From Rhodospirillales bacterium (lineage in GTDB: Bacteria > Pseudomonadota > Alphaproteobacteria > Rhodospirillales > 2-02-FULL-58-16): a DNA stretch of 8,944 nt. Both the position numbers and the translations under genes were made by a program. The stretch lies in the NCBI GenBank assembly GCA_021775195.1, contig JAJFIG010000521.1, positions 1 to 8,944 of the forward strand. The letters run 5' to 3'. Positions 1 to 6,225 of this stretch are shown one piece after another; the stretch's first letter is position 1, and each line of letters starts with the position of its first letter. The notes beneath the pieces were generated by a model. The model had not been told where the DNA came from. It was given only the letters and a program-made list of their open reading frames with translations, and did not search any database.

Positions 1-111
1 CCGGCCATCGGCAAGGCCGGGGACCGCCAACTCGGCTGCGCGCTTGAGTTCCTGCATGCCGGATCGACGGAGAAGTTCCTGGCCGCCCTCGGCCTGCACC
101 ACTCTTTATAA
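1..111 (+). CDS. C-terminal end of an unidentified protein (5' truncated by window edge)
   Basis: Frame 1 is open from the first base to a TAA at 109-111, giving 36 residues. They read as a plausible soluble C-terminus, with a stretch FLHAGSTEKFLAALGL that looks like an amphipathic helix, and end in HHSL. Codon use (mostly G or C in third position) matches the genes downstream. I do not recognise the family. It lies 74 bases before sat on the same strand, with no clear terminator between, so it may belong to the same transcript. In sulfur oxidisers sat often neighbours apr, qmo or hdr genes, but nothing in these residues proves one of those. Confidence 0.5.
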   Translation, partial: PAIGKAGDRQLGCALEFLHAGSTEKFLAALGLHHSL

Positions 112-117
112 GGCTGG

Positions 118-141
118 GCGCCGCTTTCGGCCTCGCGGCGT
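118..141 (+). repeat. Small GC-rich hairpin between the upstream gene and sat
   Basis: Bases 118-124 (GCGCCGC) pair with 135-141 (GCGGCGT), seven pairs including one G-U, around a 10-base loop with TTCGGCCT. No T-run follows, so it is unlikely to be a rho-independent terminator. A similar loop and stem core occurs at 6802-6822, so this may be a dispersed palindromic element or simply an mRNA processing hairpin. Confidence 0.35.
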
Positions 142-185
142 CGCTGGCGTTCGTACCCGAGGACCAACAATAAGAGGCGAGCCCC

Positions 186-1358
186 ATGTCCAAACTGGTC
201 GCGCCCCATGGCGGCGGCGAACTGATCCCTCTTTTGGCTGGTGGCAAGGCCCGGGACGACGCCAGCGCCCGCGCCCTGACTCTGAAGTCCGTTCCCATGA
301 CCAGCCGCGAGACCTCCGACGCCATCATGCTGGCCATGGGCGCCTACACGCCCCTTAACGGGTTCATGGGCGAGGCCGACTGGCGCGCCGTGTGCCTGGA
401 CATGAAGACCAAGGGCGGCATTTTCTGGCCCATACCGATCACTCTCTCCGTCGACAAGGACCTGGCTGGCGGTATCGTCCTCGGTGACGATGTCGCCCTC
501 ACCGACGGCGAATCCGGCACCGTCATGGGTTTCCTTCGCGTCGACGAGAAATACACCATCGACCGGGCCCTCGAATGCCGCGAGGTCTACCGCACCACCG
601 ATGGCGCCCATCCCGGCGTCGCCAAGGTATTGGAGCAGGGCGACGTCAACCTCGCCGGCCCCGTGACCCTGGTCAGCGAAGGCCCCTATCCGGTCCTGTT
701 CGAGCGCCTGTTCCTGCGTCCCGCCGAGTCCCGGGCGCTTTTCGCCGAAAAGGGCTGGTCCCGGGTGGCGGCGTTCCAGACCCGCAATCCCATGCACCGC
801 AGCCACGAGCACCTGGCCAAGATCGCCGTCGAGGTAACCGACGGGGTTTTCATCCATCAGGTCCTGGGCAAGCTCAAACCCGGCGACATCCCCGCCGAGG
901 TCCGGGTCGAGGCCATCGACGCCATGATCGACCACTATTTCGTCCCCGGCACCGCGGTGCAGGCCGGTTATCCCATCGAGATGCGTTACGCCGGACCGCG
1001 CGAGGCCCTGCTCCACGCCCTCATCCGCCAGAATTTCGGCTGCTCGCACCTGCTGGTCGGGCGCGATCATGCCGGCGTCGGCGACTACTACGGCCCCTTC
1101 GACGCCCAGAACATCTTCGACGAACTCTGGGACGGGGCCCTCGAAACCCAGGCCCTGAAGGTCGGTGAGACCTTCTATTGCGAACGCTGCTACGGCATGG
1201 CCACCGGCAAGACCTGCCCCCACGGCGCCGAGCACCGGATCTCCATCTCCGGCACCCAGCAGCGCGCCATGCTCGCCGCCGGCGACGACATCCCGCCCGA
1301 ATTCAGCCGCCCGGAAGTGGTCGTCATCCTCAAGGCCTTCTACGCCAACCAGAAGTAG
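186..1358 (+). CDS. sat: Sulfate adenylyltransferase (ATP sulfurylase), homo-oligomeric dissimilatory type
   Basis: A full-length 390-residue enzyme that interconverts sulfate + ATP and adenylylsulfate (APS) + pyrophosphate in the cytoplasm. Seen in the sequence: the nucleotide-binding motif QTRNPMHRSHE at residues 198-208, GRDHAG at 292-297, and a C-terminal zinc-type site with C332, C335, C344 and H346 or H350. There is no APS-kinase domain after residue 390, which fits the short Sat class. In sulfur-oxidising bacteria this class runs in the direction of ATP formation from APS; in sulfate reducers it runs the other way. The unrelated CysDN type is excluded by these motifs. The ATG at 186 follows an AGAGGCG ribosome site at about 173-179. 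The direction of catalysis here is inferred only from the other oxidative or respiratory content. The identity is secure. Confidence 0.97.
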   Translation: MSKLVAPHGGGELIPLLAGGKARDDASARALTLKSVPMTSRETSDAIMLAMGAYTPLNGFMGEADWRAVCLDMKTKGGIFWPIPITLSVDKDLAGGIVLGDDVALTDGESGTVMGFLRVDEKYTIDRALECREVYRTTDGAHPGVAKVLEQGDVNLAGPVTLVSEGPYPVLFERLFLRPAESRALFAEKGWSRVAAFQTRNPMHRSHEHLAKIAVEVTDGVFIHQVLGKLKPGDIPAEVRVEAIDAMIDHYFVPGTAVQAGYPIEMRYAGPREALLHALIRQNFGCSHLLVGRDHAGVGDYYGPFDAQNIFDELWDGALETQALKVGETFYCERCYGMATGKTCPHGAEHRISISGTQQRAMLAAGDDIPPEFSRPEVVVILKAFYANQK

Positions 1359-1359
1359 G

Positions 1360-1410
1360 CCGCACCGCGCCGGCGTCAGTGTGAGCGGTGCGGGATCGCC
1401 GAAATCGGCG
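1360..1410 (+). terminator. Tandem hairpins just after sat, possible 3' end
   Basis: CCGCACCGC (1360-1368) pairs perfectly over 9 bases with GCGGTGCGG (1385-1393), with a 16-base loop. A second, smaller stem, CGCCG (1397-1401) with CGGCG (1406-1410), follows around an AAAT loop. A short AATTTT lies a few bases on (about 1417), so this is not a classical terminator with an immediate T-run. The position directly after the sat stop suggests 3'-end formation or protection. Confidence 0.45.
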
Positions 1411-1508
1411 GACTCGAATTTTCATCAAACCTCCAGGTTTCCCATCGGCCACTCGAGCGTGCGCCGATCGCGAACGGGTTCAGATATCCAGCGCCACGCC
1501 AAAACGGT

Positions 1509-1541
1509 TATTTGTGTAAAATCAAAACGTTGCCACAAATA
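1509..1541. promoter_or_regulatory. Inverted repeat, candidate operator upstream of the FNR-type promoter
   Basis: Two perfect 8-base arms, TATTTGTG (1509-1516) and CACAAATA (1534-1541), are separated by 17 bases. The centre (1525) lies about 97 bases before the predicted transcription start at 1622. This is a usual distance for a second activator. I do not recognise the regulator: it is not the FNR consensus and not the ModE consensus. The surrounding sequence is very AT-rich, so chance symmetry is possible. Confidence 0.35.
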
Positions 1542-1573
1542 TTTAAATTATAAAATAAAAAAGTATTGATTAC

Positions 1574-1622
1574 TTGATTTGGATCAAAGACAAAGTCCGT
1601 TTTTACTGATTATAAAAGCCTA
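1574..1622 (+). promoter_or_regulatory. FNR/CRP-family box with class II promoter for the molybdoenzyme operon
   Basis: TTGATTTGGATCAA at 1574-1587 matches the FNR/Anr consensus TTGAT-N4-ATCAA at every fixed position. A TATAAA hexamer at 1611-1616 is a 5 of 6 match to the sigma-70 -10 box. A start at A1622 puts the box centre (1580.5) exactly at -41.5, the standard class II activation geometry. An additional TTGAT half-site lies at 1566-1570. Known biology: FNR-type proteins activate such promoters under low oxygen; some relatives (DNR/NNR) use the same box and respond to nitric oxide. The transcription start is predicted, not measured. Confidence 0.75.
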
Positions 1623-1886
1623 GATTTTTCGCTTGCGTTTAAACGAACCGTGGCACGGAAATATCTCGTGCCCGGCACCTGAGATACGGCGGCAGGGAGT
1701 ACGACATGCCTTTGCTCCGCCATCCCCTGGTTCCCTTATTGCACCCGATGATCGGTTCGGCTGTGGTCACGACCGTTTCGTGTTCCCGCCGGTCGCGCCA
1801 GCGGGAATACCCGGCACGGCGCACGACCTGAGCCCTTTGGGCGGGTCTGGCGTCAAACGTGAAAAAAGCAGTTGTGGGAGAAACAG
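1623..1886 (+). other. Long 5' leader of the molybdoenzyme operon
   Basis: About 265 bases separate the predicted start of transcription from the first structural gene. The leader contains a 10-base palindrome CGTTTAAACG (1636-1645), a stem GGCACG/CGTGCC (1652-1657 with 1667-1672), a possible short ORF (1706-1831) and a second stem, TTCCCGC/GCGGGAA (1783-1789 with 1801-1807, extendable to 1781-1809). The length and the number of stems suggest post-transcriptional control. I could not match it to a known riboswitch by eye. Confidence 0.4.
1706..1831 (+). CDS. Possible 41-residue leader ORF
   Basis: The ATG at 1706 follows an AGGGAG ribosome-binding sequence (1694-1699) at an ideal spacing of 6 bases. 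The frame runs 41 codons to TGA at 1829-1831, ending 55 bases before the molybdoenzyme start. The product begins MPLLRHPLVPLLHP, has a moderately hydrophobic middle (IGSAVVTTVS) and an Arg-rich tail. It resembles no family I know. Third-position G/C preference is weaker than in the neighbouring genes, which argues against a conserved protein. It may instead be a leader peptide whose translation affects the hairpin at 1781-1809, or chance. Confidence 0.25.
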   Translation: MPLLRHPLVPLLHPMIGSAVVTTVSCSRRSRQREYPARRTT

Positions 1887-4472
1887 ATGCTTATCACCCG
1901 AAGAGCGTTCATCAGAGATTCGAGCATTCTCGCCGGGCTCACTGCGGTCGCCGGCAATTTTCCGGCCATAGCCAATGCGGCAGCCAAGGCGAAGAGCGGG
2001 GCGGGCGCTCCGGGCGCGACGTACGTCAAGTCGACCTGTGCCCATTGCGTCAACTTCTGCGGGATTTCGGTAAAGCTCGAGAACGGTGTCATCCGCACCA
2101 TCTATCCCGACGAGGCCCGCGGCGAATATTTCAACAAGGGCATCTGTCCCAAGGGCGTGTCCGGCGTCTTCAACACCTACAATCCGTATCGCGTCAAGGC
2201 GCCCATGAAGCGGACCAACCCCAACAAGGGCATGAACGAGGACCCCAGGTGGGTCGAGATTTCCTGGGAGGAAGCCTTTGACACCATCGCCGGGCGCCTG
2301 AACAAGATCAGGAAGGAGGACCCGCGCAAACTGATCTGGCAGCACGGTCACGGAAAGTACCTGATCGGCGACAAGTTCCCCAAGGCCTTCGCCTCGGCCT
2401 TCGGTACACCCAACCTGGTGCACCGGACGACGACCTGCGAGGCGGCCCGCCACGTCGCCGACGAGGTCACCTGGGGCTACCACGGATTCCTTCCCGACCT
2501 CAGCCATTGCAACCTACTTCTGAACTTCGGCGCCAATTACCTGGAAGGCGGGCAGTTCTCCCGGTGGCTGGACCATGCCACGGCCGACGCCCAGGAACGG
2601 GGCATGAAGGTCGTTGCCATCGAACCGCGGCTGTCACCAACCGCCGCCAAGGCCGATGAGTGGATTCCCATCCGCCCGGGCAAGGACGTAGTGCTGTTGC
2701 TCGGCATGGCCAAGATTCTCATCGACAAGGGGATGATCGACGAGGCCTTCCTCGCCACCTACACCAACGCCCCCGACCTGGTGGGAGCGGACGGCAAGGT
2801 CCTGCGCGACGGTGACGGCAAGTCCCTGGTCTACGACGCCAAGAGCAAACGCGCCATGCCCTATACCAAGGGCGTCGTCCCGACCCTCAGGGGCACCTGC
2901 ACGGTCGACGGCAAGTCTTGCAAGACGGCGTTCGACGTCTTTGCCGAAAGCCTCGAGGGGATCACGCCGGCGTACGTCGAGGAGGTGGCGGATGTCCCGG
3001 CATCGACCGTCGAGCGGCTGGCCCTCGACCTCGGTCGCGAGGCGATGATCGGCGCCACCGTGATCAAGGACGGTCATGTCCTGCGTCACCGGCCGGTCGT
3101 CATCCATACCTTCCGCGGCCTGTCGGCCAAGCAGTTCGGCACGCAGAGTTGGCGCGCCGGTATCATGGTTCAGGCACTGCTCGGCAATGTGGACGCGGTC
3201 GGCGGCACCAATCTGCACAGCGTCTACAAGGCACCCAAGTACTTCAAGCCCTCCAAGGCCGAGTATCCACCAAAACGGGTCGACCTTGAAAAGAGTGTGT
3301 ACTTCCCCCACGCCACCCACAACGTCGCGCAGCAGGTGGCACTGACCATGCTCGATCCCAAGGCCTATGGGCTCGAGTACACGCCGGAAATGCAGATCTT
3401 CTATGCCACCAACCGGCCGTTCTCGGCCTCCGAGGGCCTGAAGCAGGTCGAGGGGATGACGGGGACCTACAACGTCGTCATCGACATCGTCATGAGCGAG
3501 GCCGCGTGGTTGGCGGACATCGTCCTGCCCGACCTGACCTACCTCGAATCTTGGCATCTCGCCCCGACGCGCTATACGCCGGCGACCAAGCACGTCGCCA
3601 TCCGTCAGCCCGTCGCCAACGTCTACAACCTGCCCCACGACGCCTACTCCATCATCTGGGAACTGGCCAAGCGGGTCGGGATCCGGGACAAGTACATCGC
3701 CGCCATCAACAAGAAATGGAAGCTGAAGAAGAACAAGCTGGAACCCGGCCGCGACTACAGCGCACGCGAGGCCGTCGAGCTCATCTGGAAGGAGAAGACC
3801 AAGGGCAAGAAGTCCTTCGACTACGCCCTCGAGCACGGCTTCGTCGGCAAGAAGCTGAAGACCAAGGATACCTACCTCAAGGGCGTCGAGGCCAAGTTCA
3901 AGGGGCCCGACAAGCCCAAGATGTACTTCTACGCCGACCAGTTGGTCCACAGCTTCGCTAACGTCAAGAAGGCGGTCGAGAAACACGGTATCCCGAACAT
4001 CGACCTGGCGGCTTACGAAACGGCCCTTTCACCGGTGCCGTTGAAGGAGCATGCCTTCCCGGTGCCCCACGTCGAGGCCGCGGACTATCCGTTCTATCTG
4101 ATCACCCACAAACGGATGTACCGCAACCAGGGCGGCAACACGGCCATGAACCCCATCCTCAACGCCCTCGGCGATACCGACACCAACTGGGTGCTCATCA
4201 ACCGGGCCACGGCCCAACGCCTGGGCATCGAGGATCGTTCCCAGGTCGTCCTCGAGACCCGTATCGGCAAGGTCCAGGGCATGGCCAGGCTCAGCGAGGG
4301 CATCCGCCCGGATACGGTGGCCGTCTCCTACCACTACGGCCAGTGGAGCGGTGGTATGCCGGCGTCCGCGCGCAAGGGCATCTGGATCAATTCCGTGTTG
4401 GAGGATCATCCGGACATCGTCTCCGGCATGAACAGCTTCAACGACACCAAGTGCAAGGTCTACAAGGCATAA
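1887..4472 (+). CDS. Tat-exported molybdopterin oxidoreductase catalytic subunit (DMSO reductase family, Psr/Phs/Arr-like)
   Basis: An 861-residue periplasmic molybdenum enzyme. The N-terminus has a twin-arginine signal, TRRAFIR at residues 4-10, followed by a hydrophobic stretch and an ANA cleavage region near 29-31. A [4Fe-4S] motif follows: C51, C54, C58 (CX2CX3C) and C87. C184, in RTTTCEAARHV, is the likely molybdenum ligand. The C-terminal molydopterin-binding domain (about 735-861) carries NQGGNTAMNP and SYHYGQW. The first cluster pattern and the Cys ligand exclude the NarG/PcrA/SerA/DdhA group, which use HX3C and Asp. The length and organisation fit polysulfide, thiosulfate and arsenate reductase relatives. 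The region at about 600-680 is unusually Lys-rich. I chose the ATG at 1887 because GGGAG (1876-1880) sits 6 bases before it; a TTG at 1872 would overlap that site. The substrate is unknown. Confidence 0.93.
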   Translation: MLITRRAFIRDSSILAGLTAVAGNFPAIANAAAKAKSGAGAPGATYVKSTCAHCVNFCGISVKLENGVIRTIYPDEARGEYFNKGICPKGVSGVFNTYNPYRVKAPMKRTNPNKGMNEDPRWVEISWEEAFDTIAGRLNKIRKEDPRKLIWQHGHGKYLIGDKFPKAFASAFGTPNLVHRTTTCEAARHVADEVTWGYHGFLPDLSHCNLLLNFGANYLEGGQFSRWLDHATADAQERGMKVVAIEPRLSPTAAKADEWIPIRPGKDVVLLLGMAKILIDKGMIDEAFLATYTNAPDLVGADGKVLRDGDGKSLVYDAKSKRAMPYTKGVVPTLRGTCTVDGKSCKTAFDVFAESLEGITPAYVEEVADVPASTVERLALDLGREAMIGATVIKDGHVLRHRPVVIHTFRGLSAKQFGTQSWRAGIMVQALLGNVDAVGGTNLHSVYKAPKYFKPSKAEYPPKRVDLEKSVYFPHATHNVAQQVALTMLDPKAYGLEYTPEMQIFYATNRPFSASEGLKQVEGMTGTYNVVIDIVMSEAAWLADIVLPDLTYLESWHLAPTRYTPATKHVAIRQPVANVYNLPHDAYSIIWELAKRVGIRDKYIAAINKKWKLKKNKLEPGRDYSAREAVELIWKEKTKGKKSFDYALEHGFVGKKLKTKDTYLKGVEAKFKGPDKPKMYFYADQLVHSFANVKKAVEKHGIPNIDLAAYETALSPVPLKEHAFPVPHVEAADYPFYLITHKRMYRNQGGNTAMNPILNALGDTDTNWVLINRATAQRLGIEDRSQVVLETRIGKVQGMARLSEGIRPDTVAVSYHYGQWSGGMPASARKGIWINSVLEDHPDIVSGMNSFNDTKCKVYKA

Positions 4473-4485
4473 AGGGGTGCACAGC

Positions 4486-5175
4486 ATGGTCAAGTTTATC
4501 CGTATGATCGACATGGAACGGTGCATCGGCTGTCGCGCCTGCGTGGCCGCCTGCTATACCGAGAACTATCACACGTCGGGCGCGCCGTGGAACGCCGTGA
4601 TCGAGCACGAAATCGGCACCTATCCGAATACCGGTCTCGCGTACATGCCCATCAACTGCATGCATTGCGAGGACCCGCCCTGCAAGAAGGTCTGCGACGA
4701 TATGGGGGCTCACGCGATCAGCAAGAACGAGTTCGGCGTCGTCCTCATCGATTACGAAAAGTGCGACGGCTGCAAGTATTGCGCGGCCGTCTGCCCCTAC
4801 GGTGTGCCCCAGTACAACGAGACCATGATGGAGCTCTATCCGGGCAAGGGGCGGACGCCCTACGAGAACGTTTCCGACACCGACCGTCACCCGACCCACC
4901 GCAAGAAGCCGAAGGTCATGGAGAAATGCACCTTCTGCTGGCACAAGCTGGAAAAGGCGGTCGCCGACGGCAAGACCGACCGCATCGGCAGGGACCCGGA
5001 ATACACGCCCAGCTGCGACGTGGTCTGTCCCGTCAACGCCCGTCTCTTCGGTGACATCGAGGATCCGAACAGCGCCGTCGCGAAGGGCATCGGCGCCAAG
5101 AAGGCGACTCAGATCAAGAAAGAGTACGGGACCCGCCCGCAGGTCTATTACGCTCTTGTAGGAGGTGATTTCTGA
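4486..5175 (+). CDS. Four-cluster ferredoxin-type electron transfer subunit
   Basis: A 229-residue iron-sulfur partner of the molybdoenzyme. All sixteen cluster cysteines of the DmsB/PsrB/ArrB pattern are present: C13-C16-C19-C23, C58-C61-C66-C70, C93-C96-C99-C103 and C148-C151-C177-C181, so four [4Fe-4S] clusters are expected. No signal peptide is visible. Partners of this type are carried through the Tat pathway together with the catalytic subunit. The second cluster region reads CKKVCDDMGAHA, lacking the usual Pro after the fourth Cys. The ATG at 4486 is preferred over a GTG at 4477, since AAAGGGG (4471-4477) lies 8 bases before it and overlaps the GTG. The gene begins 13 bases after the catalytic subunit stop, so the two are one operon. 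The family is certain; the partner substrate is not. Confidence 0.94.
   Translation: MVKFIRMIDMERCIGCRACVAACYTENYHTSGAPWNAVIEHEIGTYPNTGLAYMPINCMHCEDPPCKKVCDDMGAHAISKNEFGVVLIDYEKCDGCKYCAAVCPYGVPQYNETMMELYPGKGRTPYENVSDTDRHPTHRKKPKVMEKCTFCWHKLEKAVADGKTDRIGRDPEYTPSCDVVCPVNARLFGDIEDPNSAVAKGIGAKKATQIKKEYGTRPQVYYALVGGDF
5160..5169 (+). promoter_or_regulatory. Near-perfect Shine-Dalgarno for the cytochrome gene
   Basis: AGGAGGTGAT complements the 16S rRNA 3' end over ten bases and ends 5 bases before the ATG at 5175. It is the strongest ribosome site in the window and lies inside the last codons of the ferredoxin-subunit gene, which suggests that the cytochrome is made in good amount and is translationally coupled. 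Confidence 0.8.
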
Positions 5176-5507
5176 TGACCAGGATGTTGACGTTCCTCGT
5201 GGTCGCGGCGGCCGCGATCACGATCGCCGCGTGCGACACCACCGGCGAACAGGCGATGGTCCCCGGCGCCAAATACTCGATGAACGTCGAGGACGGGCGC
5301 TTCCACAATATCCACGCCACCGGCCAGAAACTCGCCTGCGAGACCTGCCACGCCGGAACCGAATACCAGCCCGACTTCGTCACCCTCTCCAAGTACGCGG
5401 ACGATGGCGGCGCCTCGCCCGGGATCGTCGACCGGGCCGCCTGTCTGGGGTGCCACAAGGCCGGTGGCATCGCGACGGCCTGGTACGGCGGCCGGGCAAC
5501 CAGGTGA
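5175..5507 (+). CDS. Diheme c-type cytochrome lipoprotein, likely redox partner of the molybdoenzyme
   Basis: A 110-residue protein with a hydrophobic signal segment (about 5-19), a lipobox IAAC ending at C20, and two heme c motifs: CETCH (55-59) and CLGCH (90-94). H44 and H47, in RFHNIHATG just before the first motif, are candidate distal ligands, so bis-His hemes are plausible. Asp21 follows the lipid-bearing Cys, a signal that in E. coli keeps lipoproteins at the inner membrane. It overlaps the ferredoxin-subunit stop by one base (TGATG). In related systems the third subunit is an NrfD-type membrane protein. Here the lipoprotein holds that slot, so it probably carries electrons between the FeS subunit and periplasmic or membrane partners. 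That role is inferred; no close family name is recognised. Confidence 0.88.
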   Translation: MTRMLTFLVVAAAAITIAACDTTGEQAMVPGAKYSMNVEDGRFHNIHATGQKLACETCHAGTEYQPDFVTLSKYADDGGASPGIVDRAACLGCHKAGGIATAWYGGRATR

Positions 5508-6178
5508 TCGACACGGGACAACTCGAAGCCGTTGCCCGGGATCGCAGCCGAGTCTACTGGTTTCTGAGTACTTTCTACACGACGCTGCCGGACCGAAAGT
5601 TCCTGGCCGGCCTCGCCGAACGTCTCTCCGCCCCGGGAAACGGGGGCGGGGAGCCGACCGGCGAAGGTTTCGACCTGCTCAAGAGCGTCCTCGACGATCC
5701 CGACATCACCGGTCTCGCGGTGCGGCTCCAGGTCGAATACACGCGCCTGTTCCGGGGCCTGGGGGAGAACTACGGGCCGCCACCCCCCTTCGAGTCCCTC
5801 TATCGTGGCGCGCAGCCCATGGGTGAGGTGACGGTGGCGGTCGTCGGGCGTTACGCCGAGGCCGGCTTCGGCGCCATCGACGAGACCGTCGGTCCCCAGG
5901 ATCACCTCGGCGCCGAGCTCAAGTTCATGTCCCTGTTGTGCCATGAAGAGACCGCGGCGTGGGCGCGCGGCGATCGTGAAGCCGCCGTGCGCAATTTGAC
6001 CCACCAGCGCCAATTCCTCGACGATCATCTCCTGCGCTGGGTCCCTGCCTATTGCCAAAAGGTGCGGGAGGAAAGCGTCGAACGGTTCTACGTCGGCGCC
6101 GGCCGTCTCACCGAGGACGCGGTCATCGCCGACGACGGGGTCCTCGACGACCTGTTGACGACCATGGGCAAGGGGTAA
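5504..6178 (+). CDS. TorD/DmsD-family molybdoenzyme maturation chaperone
   Basis: A 224-residue cytoplasmic, helix-rich protein with the family hallmarks: EYTRLFRG (79-86), PPPFESLY (93-100), DHLGAELKFM (133-142) and a late HLLRWVP (175-181). Members bind the Tat signal of a molybdenum enzyme, hold it until the cofactor is inserted and prevent early export. The partner here is evidently the catalytic subunit at 1887-4472. The frame is open far upstream, but the start is best placed at GTG 5504, which overlaps the cytochrome stop as GTGA, a usual sign of translational coupling. No strong ribosome site precedes it, consistent with reinitiation. The earlier in-frame sequence is the shadow of the cytochrome gene. 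Confidence 0.92.
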   Translation: MIDTGQLEAVARDRSRVYWFLSTFYTTLPDRKFLAGLAERLSAPGNGGGEPTGEGFDLLKSVLDDPDITGLAVRLQVEYTRLFRGLGENYGPPPPFESLYRGAQPMGEVTVAVVGRYAEAGFGAIDETVGPQDHLGAELKFMSLLCHEETAAWARGDREAAVRNLTHQRQFLDDHLLRWVPAYCQKVREESVERFYVGAGRLTEDAVIADDGVLDDLLTTMGKG

Positions 6179-6225
6179 CGCAAACCTCTATTCGGCGGGT
6201 GTATCCGCGCGCCGGGTGGGCTAAC

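Noticed and set aside
1623..1886. Molybdenum cofactor (Moco) riboswitch
   Set aside because: An attractive idea before a molybdoenzyme, but I could not match the stems to the known consensus by eye. It needs a covariance search.
1767..2507. 246-codon open frame on the minus strand over the operon leader and gene start
   Set aside because: It is antisense to the Tat signal and first FeS motif of the catalytic subunit, and has no recognisable domain or ribosome site.
2634..3986. 450-codon open frame on the minus strand opposite the molybdoenzyme gene
   Set aside because: It is fully antisense to a gene with clear family motifs. Long antisense frames are common in GC-rich DNA, and its product is a low-complexity Val/Gly/Leu/Asp-rich sequence with no domain.
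1887..5507. SoeABC sulfite-oxidising enzyme or classical PsrABC/PhsABC/ArrABC
   Set aside because: All of these normally have an integral membrane C subunit; here a small diheme lipoprotein takes its place. The A subunit may still be related, so I leave the substrate open.
1887..6178. Perchlorate, selenate or dimethylsulfide type (type II) molybdoenzyme
   Set aside because: The gene order is similar to pcrABCD, but the first cluster is CX2CX3C, not HX3CX3C, and the likely molybdenum ligand is Cys184, not Asp.
6179..6225. Separate promoter for the DUF2478 gene
   Set aside because: The gap is only 47 bases and holds no convincing -35/-10 pair; read-through from the chaperone gene is simpler.
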